Assembly (NCBI GenBank): GCA_038503035.1
Contig: JAVSML010024356.1
Coordinates: 201,736-265,735, forward strand
Direction of reading: 5' to 3'
DNA: 64,000 nucleotides
Source: Crocodylus rhombifer
Lineage: Eukaryota > Chordata > Crocodylia > Crocodylidae
The notes under the pieces are model-generated. The model was not told the origin of the DNA. It ran no database searches and saw only the letters and a list, made by a program, of their open reading frames with translations. This document shows positions 1-12,162 of the stretch, piece by piece (position 1 is the first letter of the stretch; every line of letters starts with the position of its first letter). Both the position numbers and the translations under genes were made by a program.

Positions 1-1530
1 TTTAAAAGACTGTCCTGAATGAGATCTAAAATACTTTGCAAGACTTAAAATACATGGTGCTGATCTTGTTCTCATGAAATATTTATAGGAAAAAAATAAA
101 ATTAACTGTGCGTAGTTTAACATTTCCAAAGATCTCTTTTGATTATTTATAGGTGTGGTGTGTTTCCAGCACAAGATAGCTAGAGTTCTTCCTCACTAGT
201 TCTCAAAGATTTTTGGCTTGGTGAGAATCAGTTGGGTTTTACAGGGAAACCAACCTTTGTGCTCCTTACCAGCTTCAGTATTTTGATGAACTGGACAAGG
301 AATTCCCCAACCTTTAAGTATGATTCACAGCAGAAATGTATTTTTTTTTTATGCCCAACAGGCCAACCAAATGTCTTCTTAACAAGCTGGAATCTAGTTA
401 GCTAATATCTTTGGAGAAGCTCAACTATAGGTAAGTGGTTTCTTTTTTTCTAAGGCTGCAGGTCTACAGTTCGAGATGAAGTTATATATTGCTGACCAAA
501 CCTCAAAAGATAATATGGTCAGGCTCCTGGTTATCCACTTCCTTGTCCAATTTAAAAAAAAATGTTTTGCTTTTCTTCTCTTTTTTCTTATGTGATTGTA
601 TACTGGGGGGGGGTTTCCGGGAATAAAGTACTTCAAGGAGTACTTGAGTTTTTTATTGAGTTTATAATTCAAACAAACATGAACATTTCTGAAGTGGTTT
701 AATATAACTTTGAAGCACTTCACACCCCAAAAAGAAAGCGTACAATCAAATAGGTTTGGCCAGCAATATATCACTTAGACTGCTAACAAAAAAAAGATAT
801 ATTTTCTGTATTACTCTGCGACAGAAGATGTGGAAAACACCTACTAGCAAACCGGCTCCAAAAGCTTGTTTATGAAACTAATCAGAAATTTTAAATAACC
901 TATTGAAACAAACTCTCTTGTGAACTAGTTTAAGATAGGAAGATCCTCAAATTACAATGTTTTCCCTCTTAATATGAAGCAAGTCTCACCACTAAGTGAA
1001 TATTTGTTTCAACTCTAAAATAAATCAGGGTGAAGGATATCTAAAAGGGAAGGGACATATAATCCCTTTCCACTAGGAAATTAAAAAACTAGCTGTTCAG
1101 CACAAGACCATGAAGACAAAATATGATACCAGCCATGTTAATATAAAAACAGATCAGCAATTTTCTTTTTAACACCTGGGCAGAGATATGGGTCACTCGC
1201 CAAAAAAAGAGACCCTGAAATATCACAAACTCATCTTATTAAGTTTAATAAGTAAGCCAAATAAGTAAGGCTACTTCCATAAAAATAAACTCAGGATTTC
1301 TTATCTTCAATCCAGATATTCCCTTTTAGTGGCAATGGAGCAGGTTATCCTGCTGAATCACTGCGCTTGTCAGACAAACATACTATATTGCTTGGAAAAA
1401 AAGGTTGCTCAGTAACTGTTGCTCTTGAGATGTACTGTCTCTGTGTATTCCTCTCTTGGGGATGCATGCATCTTGTGCACCAGCACCTGGAATTTTTGCC
1501 TAGCAGTGGCCACTGTACTATGCCTGCAAA
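1..1530. other. AT-rich non-coding stretch
   Basis: I see no gene, RNA or recognisable repeat here. The longest open frames are short, low in complexity and lack any family signature. The stretch is AT-rich with short homopolymer runs. Confidence 0.6.
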
Positions 1531-2207
1531 CTAAGGGCCCCTCTACACATGCAGGTAAAGGTGCAATGGGTTCTAACATGCAATCCATACAGTTGTGCCT
1601 CCTGCCATGCTACAAGGCACGCAAGACAGGATGCAGAATTATGGGATCATGCAGGTTCCATCATTTTATATTGCCAGTGCAGGTGGAGCCTGGGATCACA
1701 ATCCCAGACTCCCCCTGCACCACCTCCCACAGCTGTGAACCCCATGACTGACAGAGCTCAGCAGGGCTCACAAAGCTCCTGGCACTGCCCCGACTGCGAG
1801 CTCCACAGCTCACATCAGCTGCAGGGTTCACAGTGGGAGTTGCAGGACTTCCAGCAGGGAGAAAGCTGCCCTACTGCAAGCCACATGACCAACTATTCTG
1901 CCCCCATTGTGAGCCCCACATCCAACAAGGCTCAGTTGAATACTACCATCACTGTGAGCCTTATCAGCTGCTTGGGCCATCAGTTGATGGGGCTCCCAGC
2001 CACAGGGGAGCATTTAGCTACATGTTCAGTTAACAGCTTGCTTAGAACAAGCTACAAAGTTATTAACCGTTTTTTGTGAAATAACTTTGTAGTGTATCAC
2101 TTGTTTTATCATGCCATTGAATGCTGGCATGTAGCTGGATCACAACTTAAGGTGTGATTACCTGGTTAATCATACCTTAAGTGTAATGTGTAGAGCGGGC
2201 CCCAGTG
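1531..2207. mobile_element. Non-autonomous DNA transposon (hAT-like?)
   Basis: The left end carries GGGCCCCTCTACACAT (from 1535). The right end, reverse-complemented, reads GGGCCCGCTCTACACAT, which gives terminal inverted repeats of about 17 bases. If the ends are set at 1531 and 2207, the flanking 8-mers CCTGCAAA and CTTCCACA match at only 5 of 8 positions, so a hAT-style duplication is possible but decayed. The interior is GC-rich for its first 500 bases, and the last 160 bases hold two hairpins. No transposase reading frame is present; open frames inside it on both strands look like by-products of composition. The superfamily is uncertain. Confidence 0.55.
2052..2092. repeat. Perfect 13-bp inverted repeat (hairpin)
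   Basis: CTACAAAGTTATT at 2052-2064 is the exact reverse complement of 2080-2092, with a 15-base loop. A second, imperfect hairpin with TTAAGGTGTGATTA-type arms lies at about 2147-2180. Both sit near the right end of the element at 1531-2207. Confidence 0.75.
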
Positions 2208-3003
2208 CTTCCACACCCATTCCCAAAGGCATAAAAGAGGGCAGAGCAGATTCTCAATTCTTTTGCCAATTCAGAACGTAGGTGGCAGGCGGAATCCAGG
2301 CACAATACTACTATCATCATTGCAAGTTACCATTGTTTTCTTCTACAAGTGCTCTTCTGTCTGTACTCTACCTTTGGTGACTTTTACACAGTAACTTGAT
2401 CCTAGAGATGCATCCTTCAATCTATTTAAATACTGATTGTAATATAGCTCTGCCTCTATGAACGCAGGTAGCTTTTCTACAAATGTCAGAAATAGGAATA
2501 CTTCAGGAAGAAGCTGCATATATCCTTGTGGAGTAAGCTGTAACCTGACTGGGAGGTTTTCTTCTAGCTATAGTTCAATACAATCTAAGATCAGTGGATC
2601 CATGTCTTCATTTCAAAGCATTCCATAATCTAGACCCTGAATATTTACTCCATTCAACTGCATAGTCTTAGGAGTAAGTAAAGACTAGGCACTTTCCAAA
2701 CATAATGCATTGTATTTATCCAAACATAATGTAAACCATCCATCAATGCTCATTAAGAACCTGGTGCTGTGTCAGTACAGTATGTCCCATGACTGACCAG
2801 CTCCTCTCATTTTCAAGGCTTCTTATACTACCCTTTGACAGCTGGTACCCTCCACTGTTTCTGGAACAGTTAAAGGAAGTACAGTAAGTTACAAAGAAGT
2901 ATGAACTTGCCTGGTTTATGCTCCTAGCAGATGTACAGACAACCAGAGTGTACTATAAGGAACTGGTCTTGGTTTATGTAGTTAAGTAAATTGCACACTA
3001 ATG
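2208..3003. other. Unique non-coding stretch
   Basis: I see no gene or recognisable repeat here. Confidence 0.5.
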
Positions 3004-3257
3004 CAGGGGTGGTCAATCTATGCATGTGTGCCACAGGCAGCGTGTGTGTGGCACACAGCAGACTGGGCATGTGGCAGATAGCACAGAAAATAGAAGCAGA
3101 CTAGGCAGCAAGCACAGGGCAGGTAACAAAAAGCAAAGCAACAGATCAGACAGGGAGCAGAACAGTCAATAGGGCAAGGAAAAGGGATCAGAGGGGCATT
3201 TAGAAAGGCTGCAGGGCTAAGTTGTGGCATGCCTGCTAAAAAGGTTGGCCCCTACTA
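3004..3257. mobile_element. Non-autonomous hAT element
   Basis: The left end CAGGGGTGGTCAATC is typical of hAT elements whose ends read CAGGGGTGGGCAA. The right end reads GGTTGGCCCCTA, its degenerate inverse. Flanks CACTAATG and CACTATAA share the first five bases, consistent with a worn 8-base target duplication. The interior is CA/GA-rich with several 'gcacagca' motifs. No transposase frame is present. Confidence 0.6.
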
Positions 3258-4388
3258 CACTATAAGGGGAGTACTGTAGCCCCAAAAAAGAAAGGTCCTT
3301 GGCATAGCCAGCGTGGAGTTTCATTTCACTTTCATTCTTCTGAGGCTTCGGAAAAGAAAACGGGTAACTGAATAGGCTGGCTCAGGTCTGGCACCACCTT
3401 AGGTAGACATTACTGATACAGTCTAAGATAGACTTTGTCATAGTTGAAAACAATGTATGGACAGCCTGCCATGAATACCTGTAATTTCTCTATCTGTTGA
3501 GTTTCTATAATTGTCACTAAAAAGTCTGTTTTCATGCAGAGGTGGTATGAAGTATCTGATGCTTATGGTTCAAAGGAGGACTCCATCAAACCAGCTAAAA
3601 ATGTCATTAGGCTCCTAGGAGGAAAAGGACACCTGTAATGGGGAAAATACCAGTATAAAACCCTTGAGAAATCTGTTAGTTGTCAGAATACAGGGTGACC
3701 TTGCATAGGAGAGGGTGAACTGATATTGCTGCTAGCTGTACTCATAGAGATAATTGAAATCCTGACCTTCTTAATAAAGGGAAAATATCCAACAGCATAG
3801 GAACATCATATTTTACGTGGGATGATGATGATGCTCCTCCCAAATAGTGAACGTTTTCTTCTTGGCCCTTTTAGTTAGCTGTTGTGAAGATTTTTCTACT
3901 CTGAATCAAAATCTCCTGAACATTTTTGGAGCAAAATTCCTCCATTTTAATTAATCAAGCAATATCCAGGTCATGAAGTAAAGCAAAACTATATCTGGAT
4001 GAAGATCTTTCTACTACTCTACAAAACTGTAAGCAGACTTAGAAGTACAATCAATGGAGGTTGGATGTCAGCCAGAGTTTCATTGGGTCTGCGTACCAAA
4101 ACTATTTAGATCAAACTGGTATTATTAGTATTGGCATAATCTAAGATTTTGAAAAGGGGTGTGTATGCCAGATGCTACTGGCACCAGAGGGGTTACATGC
4201 AACTCTCCCAGCTCCCAATGCTCTCCCCATGAACGGACAGCACACTGTGACAGGAGTAGCCACAGACTTTTAGTCCCTGAAGCAAGTAAGACCTCCTCCT
4301 CACCCCATCAACTCCAGTGCTCAGCTGAACTTTCATTCCCAGTCCCATACCACCACCCCAGCATGGTTTGCCAATGGAGGAAACTATG
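3258..4388. other. Unique non-coding stretch
   Basis: No gene is recognised. A short GC-richer patch (about 4160-4380) next to the hAT at 4397 has small open frames on both strands without family character. Confidence 0.5.
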
Positions 4389-4590
4389 TTAATTATTAGA
4401 GCTATGTAAAGCTTCAGTAGCTGATTTGATTTGGAGGAGATTCGGCCCGATTCAGAGGTTCGGACATAGATCGGACAGCTGCCTCCAGCTGGTAAGCCTG
4501 CTGGGGTTGCGGGCGTAGGGAGGAAGAACTGGGGCTGGGGCAAGCTGCACAGCCTGGGCGGGAGGGGTGTTACTTGGAGAGGGGACTGGG

Positions 4591-4600
4591 NNNNNNNNNN
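4591..4600. other. Assembly gap (10 N)
   Basis: Ten consecutive N bases are followed by a run of seven G. The gap lies just outside the left arm of the foldback, so the true length here is unknown. Confidence 0.99.
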
Positions 4601-4617
4601 GGGGGGGTAGCAGGGAT

Positions 4618-5015
4618 TGCCCCCTCCCACCTCCTGGCACCCACACAGCAGCTGCCCCATGGCATGGGTGCAGTGTGACTCGGCAGGCTGCTGTGCGCTG
4701 TCTGGGAGCTGGGGCTGCACACTGCCAGGCTCTGGTTGACACGTGGAGCTGCCCCAGCTCCCAGGCAAATCCAGCCAGTGGCTGGGGAATCCAACCAAGG
4801 GCTGGGGAATTGAAGCGATTCAATTCCCCAGCTCCTAGCTCGATTACCCAGCCCCTGGCTGGATGTGTCTGGGAGCTGGGTGGCTCCACATGTCAATCAG
4901 AGCCCTGCACCACTCAGCCATAGTGGCCCAGCTCCCTGACAGCACACAGCGCCCTGCTGAGCCACGCTGCACCCGTGCTATGCGACAGCTGCTACACAGG
5001 TGCTGGAAGGGGCAG
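4618..5015. repeat. Long inverted repeat, arms about 197 bases
   Basis: The arms 4618-4814 and 4819-5015 are reverse complements with moderate divergence. The core GCTGGGGAATTGAA (4801-4814) is perfectly inverted at 4819-4832 around the 4-base loop GCGA. Further matched blocks include GACACGTGGAGC against GACATGTGGAGC, GGCTCTGGTTGAC against GGCTCTGATTGAC, and CAGCAGCTGCC against TAGCAGCTGTC. Transcribed RNA would fold into a long hairpin. Confidence 0.85.
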
Positions 5016-5409
5016 AGCGCTGCCACAAGCACCCAGAAGCCCCATTCGCCACTGCTGCATCTGGTGAGTGTGGGCTTTTTCTTTTTCTTTTATTTTTTTT
5101 AAGTGCTGGGAGGCTGGGGCCAAGTGGGGGCTGGGCAGGGCAGCCATGGGGGCTTCTCCCACAGCTTCCCCCACCTAGGGAAAGCCAGGCACAGTGAGAG
5201 GAGCCATGGCAGAATCTGTAACTGCCCGGCTGTGCCTGCTTCTCCCCAGCCATCCTGAAACACCAAATCTCTCTGAATCAGCGCCAAATCTTTTGAATCA
5301 GACAAAAAGATTCAGGACAGTGATCCCAATCTCTGAATCGAATCACTGTCCTCCAAATTGTGTGAATCCGAATCAAATAATTCCCTATTTGCACAGGCCT
5401 ATTAATTAT

Positions 5410-5886
5410 GCCTCTGGGTACAGGGAAAGGGGACTTCTCTGTTGCTACCACTGTCCCTGGCTGACCCAAGAGCAGGAGGAGCCCCAGGGCCACTCCTTTC
5501 CTGATCCAGACAGAGGTTATGGCAAGCAGTTGCGCAGGGCACCCTTCCTGTTCCTGTCCCAGGCCAACATGGGACACTTGGTGAAGTGGCCAGGAATTTG
5601 GTGTAGATAGGGGGAATATGCCCTTGCTGCCACTGTCCCCAGCTGGGCCCCCACCCAGCAGCTGCTCCCCACAGCCACCAGCAGGAATGGGGCAGAAGCA
5701 GCACTGGTGCTTCCTAAGCTCCCAGGTCAGCTGGGGATAGCAGTGGGAGATCCTCCCTTTCTGCATTTGTTCCTTGGTGTCTCCCATTAGCCTGTGGGGC
5801 TCCAGCTGAGCCTTGCACCTATTTCCCATGGTCTAACCTCACTTCCTTCCCAGACTGTGCAGGGGGTCCCAGGACAGCAGGTGAAA
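5410..5886. other. GC-rich segment with degenerate internal duplication
   Basis: A block near 5437 (TTGCTACCACTGTCCCTGGC) recurs about 185 bases later near 5617 (TTGCTGCCACTGTCCCCAGC), with similar pyrimidine-rich sequence around each. It is probably an unclassified repeat. No gene is supported, although open frames exist on both strands. Confidence 0.4.
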
Positions 5887-5888
5887 TA

Positions 5889-6102
5889 CAGGCAACCCCC
5901 ACTTAACACTGTTTTGCTTAGCACTATTTCACTATAATGCTCATTTTAAATTGATGCCTGATTTCACTTAGCGCTCAGCGATTTTCATTATAATGCTCGC
6001 AGTCACCATCTTGGGTCATTAAAAACAATTTTGGTTTCGCTTAACATTTGTTTTGCTTAACGCTTGGTTTTTCTGGAATCAATTAAGAGTGGGGGTTGCC
6101 TG
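5889..6102. mobile_element. Tigger/pogo-like MITE
   Basis: A perfect 15-base terminal inverted repeat CAGGCAACCCCCACT is present at 5889 and, inverted, at 6102, flanked by TA on both sides (5887-5888, 6103-6104). TA duplication with CAGG-type ends fits the pogo/Tigger branch of Tc1/mariner. The 214-base element has no coding capacity. Its interior contains repeated 'cacttagc/gcttaac' motifs. Confidence 0.85.
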
Positions 6103-6104
6103 TA

Positions 6105-9100
6105 CACAGAGGAAGTGCGATGTGAGAATCTTTTAAGATTGATTTTTGCAGCTAAAGAGAAGATCTTCAACTGTCTTCTATACTTCTGGAAGTTCTCCGT
6201 GATTAGAAGAAGGATGGTTGTCACAGCAGTTGCACTGACCTTGCTGCATCTTTTGGTTGCCTAAAATGAGGTTCATACAAATAATTTCTCCTCAGCAATC
6301 AGATTTTAATTTCTCTTTCAATTCCTATGACACTCTGTCCACACAGACTTCATGGCAACTATGGACATAAGTCTGATAGTTGGTCTGATTGTTTGGGCTA
6401 GTAGTTTACAATAGTCTGGCTCTTCTTTTCAAAGATATCCAAATGGTTAGGTCCCTTCCCCTTTAGGATGGGCTTGGAGCTTTGTTATTCCATGCAACTG
6501 GAAGTGACCCAGATATGGGGCAAGCATAAAAACACTAAAAACTTGAACAAGGAACTTAGTATCTCCTATCTTCTTTCTTTGACATCAGAGCTACAGTGGC
6601 CACGAACAGCTATACTCTTTTCTGAGGGACATTCTTTAGCTATCATTGCTAGTCTAACTGGTAAAAAAGCACAGAAATTGTCTAACAATTTTTACTACTT
6701 TTTCATACTTGACCTATATTGGAGTCCCTGATGTTTTATTGGTTGTTTTTCCTCAAGAGATACTTAAAAATGCTGTAGTCATGAATATGATGTCACAGAC
6801 AGAACTATGTCTTTGTCAAGTGAAACCACAGTGAGACGATGATATCACTTAGAGGCCTGATGTTGCTCAGAGTTAGGATTTTTAGCAAAGAATGAATGAA
6901 GAAGTTGATCTTATAAGGATGATCCCCTGTATATATACTACAGGGGAGGGTGATCTGACTTAAGACTGAGACCAAGGTTTTTGCTCAGTCATAAAGATCA
7001 GGTACCAGAAACAGAAAAAAAGAGGCAAAAATGTAACCTACCTCCCTAAAAATGACATCATGATTATATTATAAGATCTCCTAAAAGCTAACCATCTCCC
7101 CAGTTTTGTAAATTAGATAAAAATGTATGCAAAAGTGAAGGACACCACTTGCAGTTCCCTTTCTCAGTCACCACAGGCCCTCCTGGCTAGCCTTGTTCCC
7201 TGGAAGGAGGCATGACAATACTTCAGGCACAGTCAACAGACTATATGGGCCAAAGGATTCCAGTTCCAGTCAGCAAACACTCAAAGAGGAGACAGGTGCA
7301 TCTGGAAATGGTTTCCACCTTTCATAAATTCCAGCATGACTCAGAGCATCACATAAAATGAGTTAAGCTGAAGATTCATTGTCTCCATAGACTACTGAAG
7401 CATGCTGCTATACCTGATTGGCTAATGTAACCAATATCAACTGCAAACATATTCACAACTAAAGAGACTTGTATAATCAGTAGCATATTTCCTCCCTGTA
7501 AGAGAATCTTGCAAAGGAGTCTAAAGTGCTAAGAGTAATGCAAGAAAGAAGAACCTCATCTAATGTATCCCTTAGCTGTATTAAGAACTAAGGAGAGAAT
7601 ACAAGGGGTTATCAATTCAAAACTTCTGGTACTTGGGAGAGAGCTGGAAAAATGTCAGTAGCATGCAACACAACTACTGCCTCAATGTAAAAAGGAATAA
7701 GTAAAGTTAGGGGAATTCATCCCCCTCATACTTTAGGAAGAAAGCCCAAGAATAGGAATTGGATAAATGATACCTTCAGAGAAATACTTGTGTCCAAACA
7801 AACCAGACTACAGAATGATTAGAGAGGGTATCCTGAATAGTAATAAATATCATGGACAGAAGTGGAAACTCAGAATGACCCACACGAAAAGCAAGAACGA
7901 ATATGAAGAGGGGATCACCCCATGTAAGAATTTGAGTTTTCTTTAAACTCAAATTATTTCTGAAAGACTAAAGTATGGTTCCACAAGCACAAACACACAG
8001 CCAGATTCTGCTTTCAGTCCCACGAGTGTAATTCCAGAGAAATTCCCTTGAATTATTTGCCATCAGTACTACTCAAGGTACCATTAACATTATAACTTTC
8101 CACCAATAACATCAACAGTTTATCTTTCTCTATTCAAAAGAAAAGAACTTATCAAAAAAATACTATATTTAAACTTGCAGAGAGAGGGAGAAAGGGATTA
8201 ATCAGATCTGAACAGCTAGTTTTTATTTTACTTCACTTACAAACCACTAAATTTGTTTCTCAGCAGCGTTACCAACGAGCTCTTGGAATGAGTTATTTAT
8301 GTAAGTGTTGTTTTGTTTTTTAATCACCATAAATCTTTTCTGGAAACCTACAGTCTTACCAGGATGTTTATTTACCATCCCCCAATGTTAAATTTCTTTC
8401 TTTTAGCCTCTCTCTCTCAAACAGCATTGAAACGAACCACTGAGTTCAGAAAACAAAGTTCATACTTGCAAACTCTAAATTTGTCTAGCACACACAAGAT
8501 ACCAAGTCAAAGTCACTGAGAACAGAATTATAAAACAAACTTTAGATCAAATCTTGAAGTCCGATTCAGATAGAACTATAGACTCAATTACAGGAGATTA
8601 ACATTAAGAGTGGAAGCAACATTAAAGCACTTCCCACTTGAGTCCATCTTCCTCCTTGCTCAGGTATTAGGGCATTTCTAACATAGGAGAACTGTAAGTA
8701 AAAGTTTCTACAAAATAAATGGACAGTTCAATTTGTTCAGAAGCGATGGCTAAAACGTCATCTCCAATAGTTTTCCTCTAAGTTTGAGTCCTATAACAGA
8801 GATTTCTTCTATTCGCATTATAAAGTCAATTTATAATGAATTTATTAAGAAAACTGTAGAATGTTTTAAATTACATAGTGTGAACTAACCATATCCTTCA
8901 AGGCAATATATCCTAATCTTTGCATTGTATTCCTTTTAAGTTATAACTCCTGTATAGTTCTTATAAACCTTTGGAACTAAGCTATGAGAATCGGAACAAA
9001 GACATTCAAGTTCATACTGTTTAGAAAACAGCAGGAAAAGGGCAAACTGAACTGGGAAGTAGTGGAAGGAAACTTTAGTTGCATTAATCCTAGAAGAGAG

Positions 9101-9993
9101 TTCCCAGTGGAATATATTTCACCTTTAAAGAGTTTGATGCATTATTAACTCAATTAAATAGTTTGGAATTTATTCCATTCACCCCACAAAAGAAACCAGG
9201 AACAACTAAATAAGTGGCATAGAAATGACACCATTTAATTAAACTAACCATCCCACTGGGTGTCACTGTGGAACACAGTAGTGGAGCAGCACTTGTATAG
9301 GGTTTTTCAGAAACGCAGCATTACAAAAAAATTAAGTCCAGGCTTAATGCCAACAGAGGACCCCAGATAGGTATTTTGCCCTGCAACAGCCCATCAGTGC
9401 TTAAAACTGAAGGGGATTGTTTCTCCCAAAACTCTTTCAACCATATTGTCGTGAAAATTCTTTTAAACTGACGGCTCATTTCTCTGATTGTTAAATGTAT
9501 ATCAAAAATACCCAGAAAATTACATGAGTAAACTCTTGGGTAGTATATGTTAGTAATTATAGCCATTGTGAGTAATCTAGTTTCTACCAGATGTTGGGAG
9601 GTTGTGAAAGGACAGAGCTGGAAAGAGGTTTCAATTCATTCTTTCTTGTTATCAGTAACAAAACAATAGCTTCTGCTTTCATTGTGACAGCACATCCTCC
9701 TTCACATCCTCTACCACCACTTCTGTAAGTTAGAATGCAGAGACTTTTTAACCTAATTGTGAAGAGATAGTAATTGTGACAGTTTAGAAAGACATTAATC
9801 TTCCAAGGGAGGAGAAAAAAAAAAAAAAAAAGCACAAAAAACTAAAAACAAAAACACAAGAGAAAAAATAAATCTCACAAGGGAGGCAAGCAGAGAGCAG
9901 AAAAAGCCCAGCACAAATAAGTTACACAAGTTTTTAGAGATTCTTCTAACCCCTCTCATTCTCCTCAAATGCTGTCAAGGAACACTGCAAATA
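6105..9993. other. Long AT-rich unique stretch
   Basis: No gene or clear repeat is recognised across nearly 4 kb. There is a poly-A run at about 9816-9832. Open frames are short and unremarkable. It may be intronic or intergenic. Confidence 0.5.
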
Positions 9994-10001
9994 GCTTAGA
10001 G

Positions 10002-10473
10002 CAGTGATTCTCAATCAGGGTCTCATGAGAGCCTGGGAGGGGTGCCACAGTGCAGCCCCTGCACTGACTGCTCCTGTGCTCCACGCACCACACTGCTATG
10101 GGTAGGCAGACACAGGGTTGTGTTTTTTTTCAGTCTGGCTCCTTCCCCTGGCTCTCCTATGCTCCTGGAGCTCGTGGAAGGGGTCGCAGGGAACAATGTC
10201 ATTCAAGTGGTATTCAAGTCCCTGGAGGAGCACCAGCAGCAGTAAGGGCCATACTTACCCCCTCAGGTATAGACTGCCACCTGAGCACTGTGTACCACCC
10301 TATACTATGCTCTCAGGGGTGCCCTCTGCCCCCCCGAGGGATCTTTTTAAGGGTGTCATGGAGTGCGAGAAGGCAAGTACTGTAAAAAATACAATAGTCT
10401 TTAAATGGTGTGCTACTAAATTCCCAAAAAACATGGAGGGGTGCCTTGAGTCTTAAAAGGTTGAGAACCACTG
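10002..10473. mobile_element. hAT-Charlie-like non-autonomous element
   Basis: The ends CAGTGATTCTCAATC and, inverted from the right, CAGTGGTTCTCAACC are the classic Charlie-type termini. The flanking 8-mers GCTTAGAG (9994-10001) and TCTCAAAG (10474-10481) match at 5 of 8 positions, consistent with an old duplication. The interior includes GC-rich proline/serine-like frames that overlap on the plus strand and do not resemble transposase. Confidence 0.8.
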
Positions 10474-10481
10474 TCTCAAAG

Positions 10482-11094
10482 CTTCCAGTTCTGAACCCCA
10501 ACCACACTGAATCCAGTTAACCATCCAGAGTTAATGTAAAAGAAGATAATGTTAATTTTCTCTCTTATCAGAGCAGGCCATCTTCCAAACATGACTTTTT
10601 AAACTGCCAGATTTATTATAAGCTTAACAAATGCAGTTAAAGAATAAATGAGGACTTTACCTTAAAAATCACTACTTCAATCTAAATAGATATGAACAAA
10701 GAGCAGAGCACTATATTAGAGAGAGACCAGGTACAATCCTCTTTATACACCAATAATTAAATTAATATTTAATTGCTAAATGTAGCAGTTATTTATTAAG
10801 ACTTATTCAGTACTTAATAATATACAGCCATTTCCTGATCAAAGAAGCTTACCATTTAAATGCCAGTTCTATTTAAAGTTTTTTAACAGCACAGTTTAAC
10901 CTACACTTAGTCCCATGTGCCAAAGATAACTACGTTAATAACTCAAACATGTACATCAATTATCATGCTATTTTTTTGTACAATTCTCATAGTGGAAGGT
11001 CATGTTCTTTCAAGTGCACGATTATCTCTTTGCTTGTACAAACCAGATTACAAGCCAGAAGTCATAAACTGCTGCTTGCCCATCCCTCAAACTT
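10482..11094. other. AT-rich unique stretch
   Basis: I see no gene or recognisable repeat here. Confidence 0.5.
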
Positions 11095-11097
11095 TTT

Positions 11098-11830
11098 GGC
11101 TAGGGACAGTTTAAGTAATCAGAAACTGGTTTACACCTGTAACAGAGCACAAGTTCTGTGCACAAAAACCAGTTTCAAAATGGCTGAAACTGGTTAAAGA
11201 TAACCTGGTCGAATATAGTACCAGGCTTAACAGATCTGGGCCAAACCAGTTTATGAAACTTGTCCCAGGCCCCTTCCTGGTTCAAGTTAAACCACAGTCC
11301 CCCAGCATGCTTTCTAGCCCTGAGCTGGGCTGGGCTGTGCTGTCTGCTCCAGCAGAAAAGGGTTGAGGGGGTGAAGTGGGGGGGGAAGATGGGAACTGCC
11401 CTTTTAGGCAAACCTGAGCTGGGATCTGGGGCCAGGGAGGGGGAATTAAATTTCCCTTCCCACAAGTACAGAGCTGCCTTGCACTACTAAAAACTTACTG
11501 CTGGCTGTGACTACAGACTATAAATCCCAGAAGCACCTGGAAGTACGAAGAGGAAGTAATGAGCAAGCCTGCAGAGTCCTGCTACTGAAAATCTGGACTG
11601 AAAACCCCAGAGACCCTGGCAGCAGCAGGAAGAAGAGAACATACATGCCAGCTATGTGCTCTAAAGCCCCCGGGCTTCTGGTCTGAGCCACTGCAGGTAG
11701 GCGACTGAATTCCCTGAATTAAAAGTTAATGTCTGTCTAGTTGTTTCTCAGCTTAATCTCTGCAGTTTAGACTAACCTGCAAAGACTGAATCAATTCAGC
11801 CTTGAGCTTTTTGACTGTCTGTACCTAGCC
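11098..11830 (-). mobile_element. Harbinger-like MITE, copy 1
   Basis: The ends GGCTAGGGACAG (11098) and, inverted, GGCTAGGTACAG (11830) match those of the copies at 12163-13265 and 55033-55555. It lies in the opposite orientation to both. A 3-base TTT flanks each side (11095-11097, 11831-11833), close to the TTA of copy 3. The subterminal region holds repeated 'aaactggttta' motifs and their inverse. The centre (about 11480-11650) differs from copy 2. Three-base TWA-type duplications with such termini suggest PIF/Harbinger. No transposase is encoded; open frames on both strands are shadows of subterminal palindromes. Confidence 0.75.
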
Positions 11831-12162
11831 TTTAGGAGTGCAAATACTCTTTTTCTTTAGATCCTTATTGGAACTTGCATGAAAATACGATTTAATACTG
11901 GCTTACATTACACACTTCATCTCCTGGAAAATGGGGCATTTTAAGCACACCAGCTACTGATTTTCCCAGGTCTCATAAAAATCAGTCAAAGCCTAAATTA
12001 GAACCCAAGTTTCCAACTCCTAGATCACATGCTCCAGCCAAAAGAACCATACATTGAGCTACATTCTTGGACAACAGAGGCTGCACTGCACGTCTAATTC
12101 CCAGCATGCACCTTTAAGAAAAGAACATGTTCGAAGAGAGACAAGACGGAATTACGCTGTAT

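Larger units (their letters stand above)
4397..5401. mobile_element. hAT-like element with internal foldback
   Basis: An exact 8-base duplication TTAATTAT flanks the element at 4389-4396 and 5402-5409. The ends TAGAGCTATGTAAA and, reverse-complemented, TAGGCCTGTGCAAA form a terminal inverted repeat of about 14 bases. Inside the ends, both sides carry GATTCGG/GATTCAG motifs in opposite orientation. The GC-rich core holds a long foldback (4618-5015). An assembly gap of 10 N lies at 4591-4600. There is no transposase. The open frames on both strands follow from the palindromic GC-rich sequence. The length (about 1 kb) and 8-base duplication fit a non-autonomous hAT, and boundaries are secure because of the exact duplication. 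Confidence 0.8.

Noticed and set aside
4193..4923. Long overlapping open frames on both strands
   Set aside because: They run through the GC-rich foldback and the N gap, and mirror each other because the DNA is palindromic; no domain is visible.
4480..5230. Candidate CpG-island promoter
   Set aside because: The GC-rich region is bounded by a transposon target duplication; no adjoining gene is seen.
5278..5829. 183-codon minus-strand frame
   Set aside because: It crosses the boundary of a hAT element and a degenerate GC-rich repeat, with no family motif; compositional.
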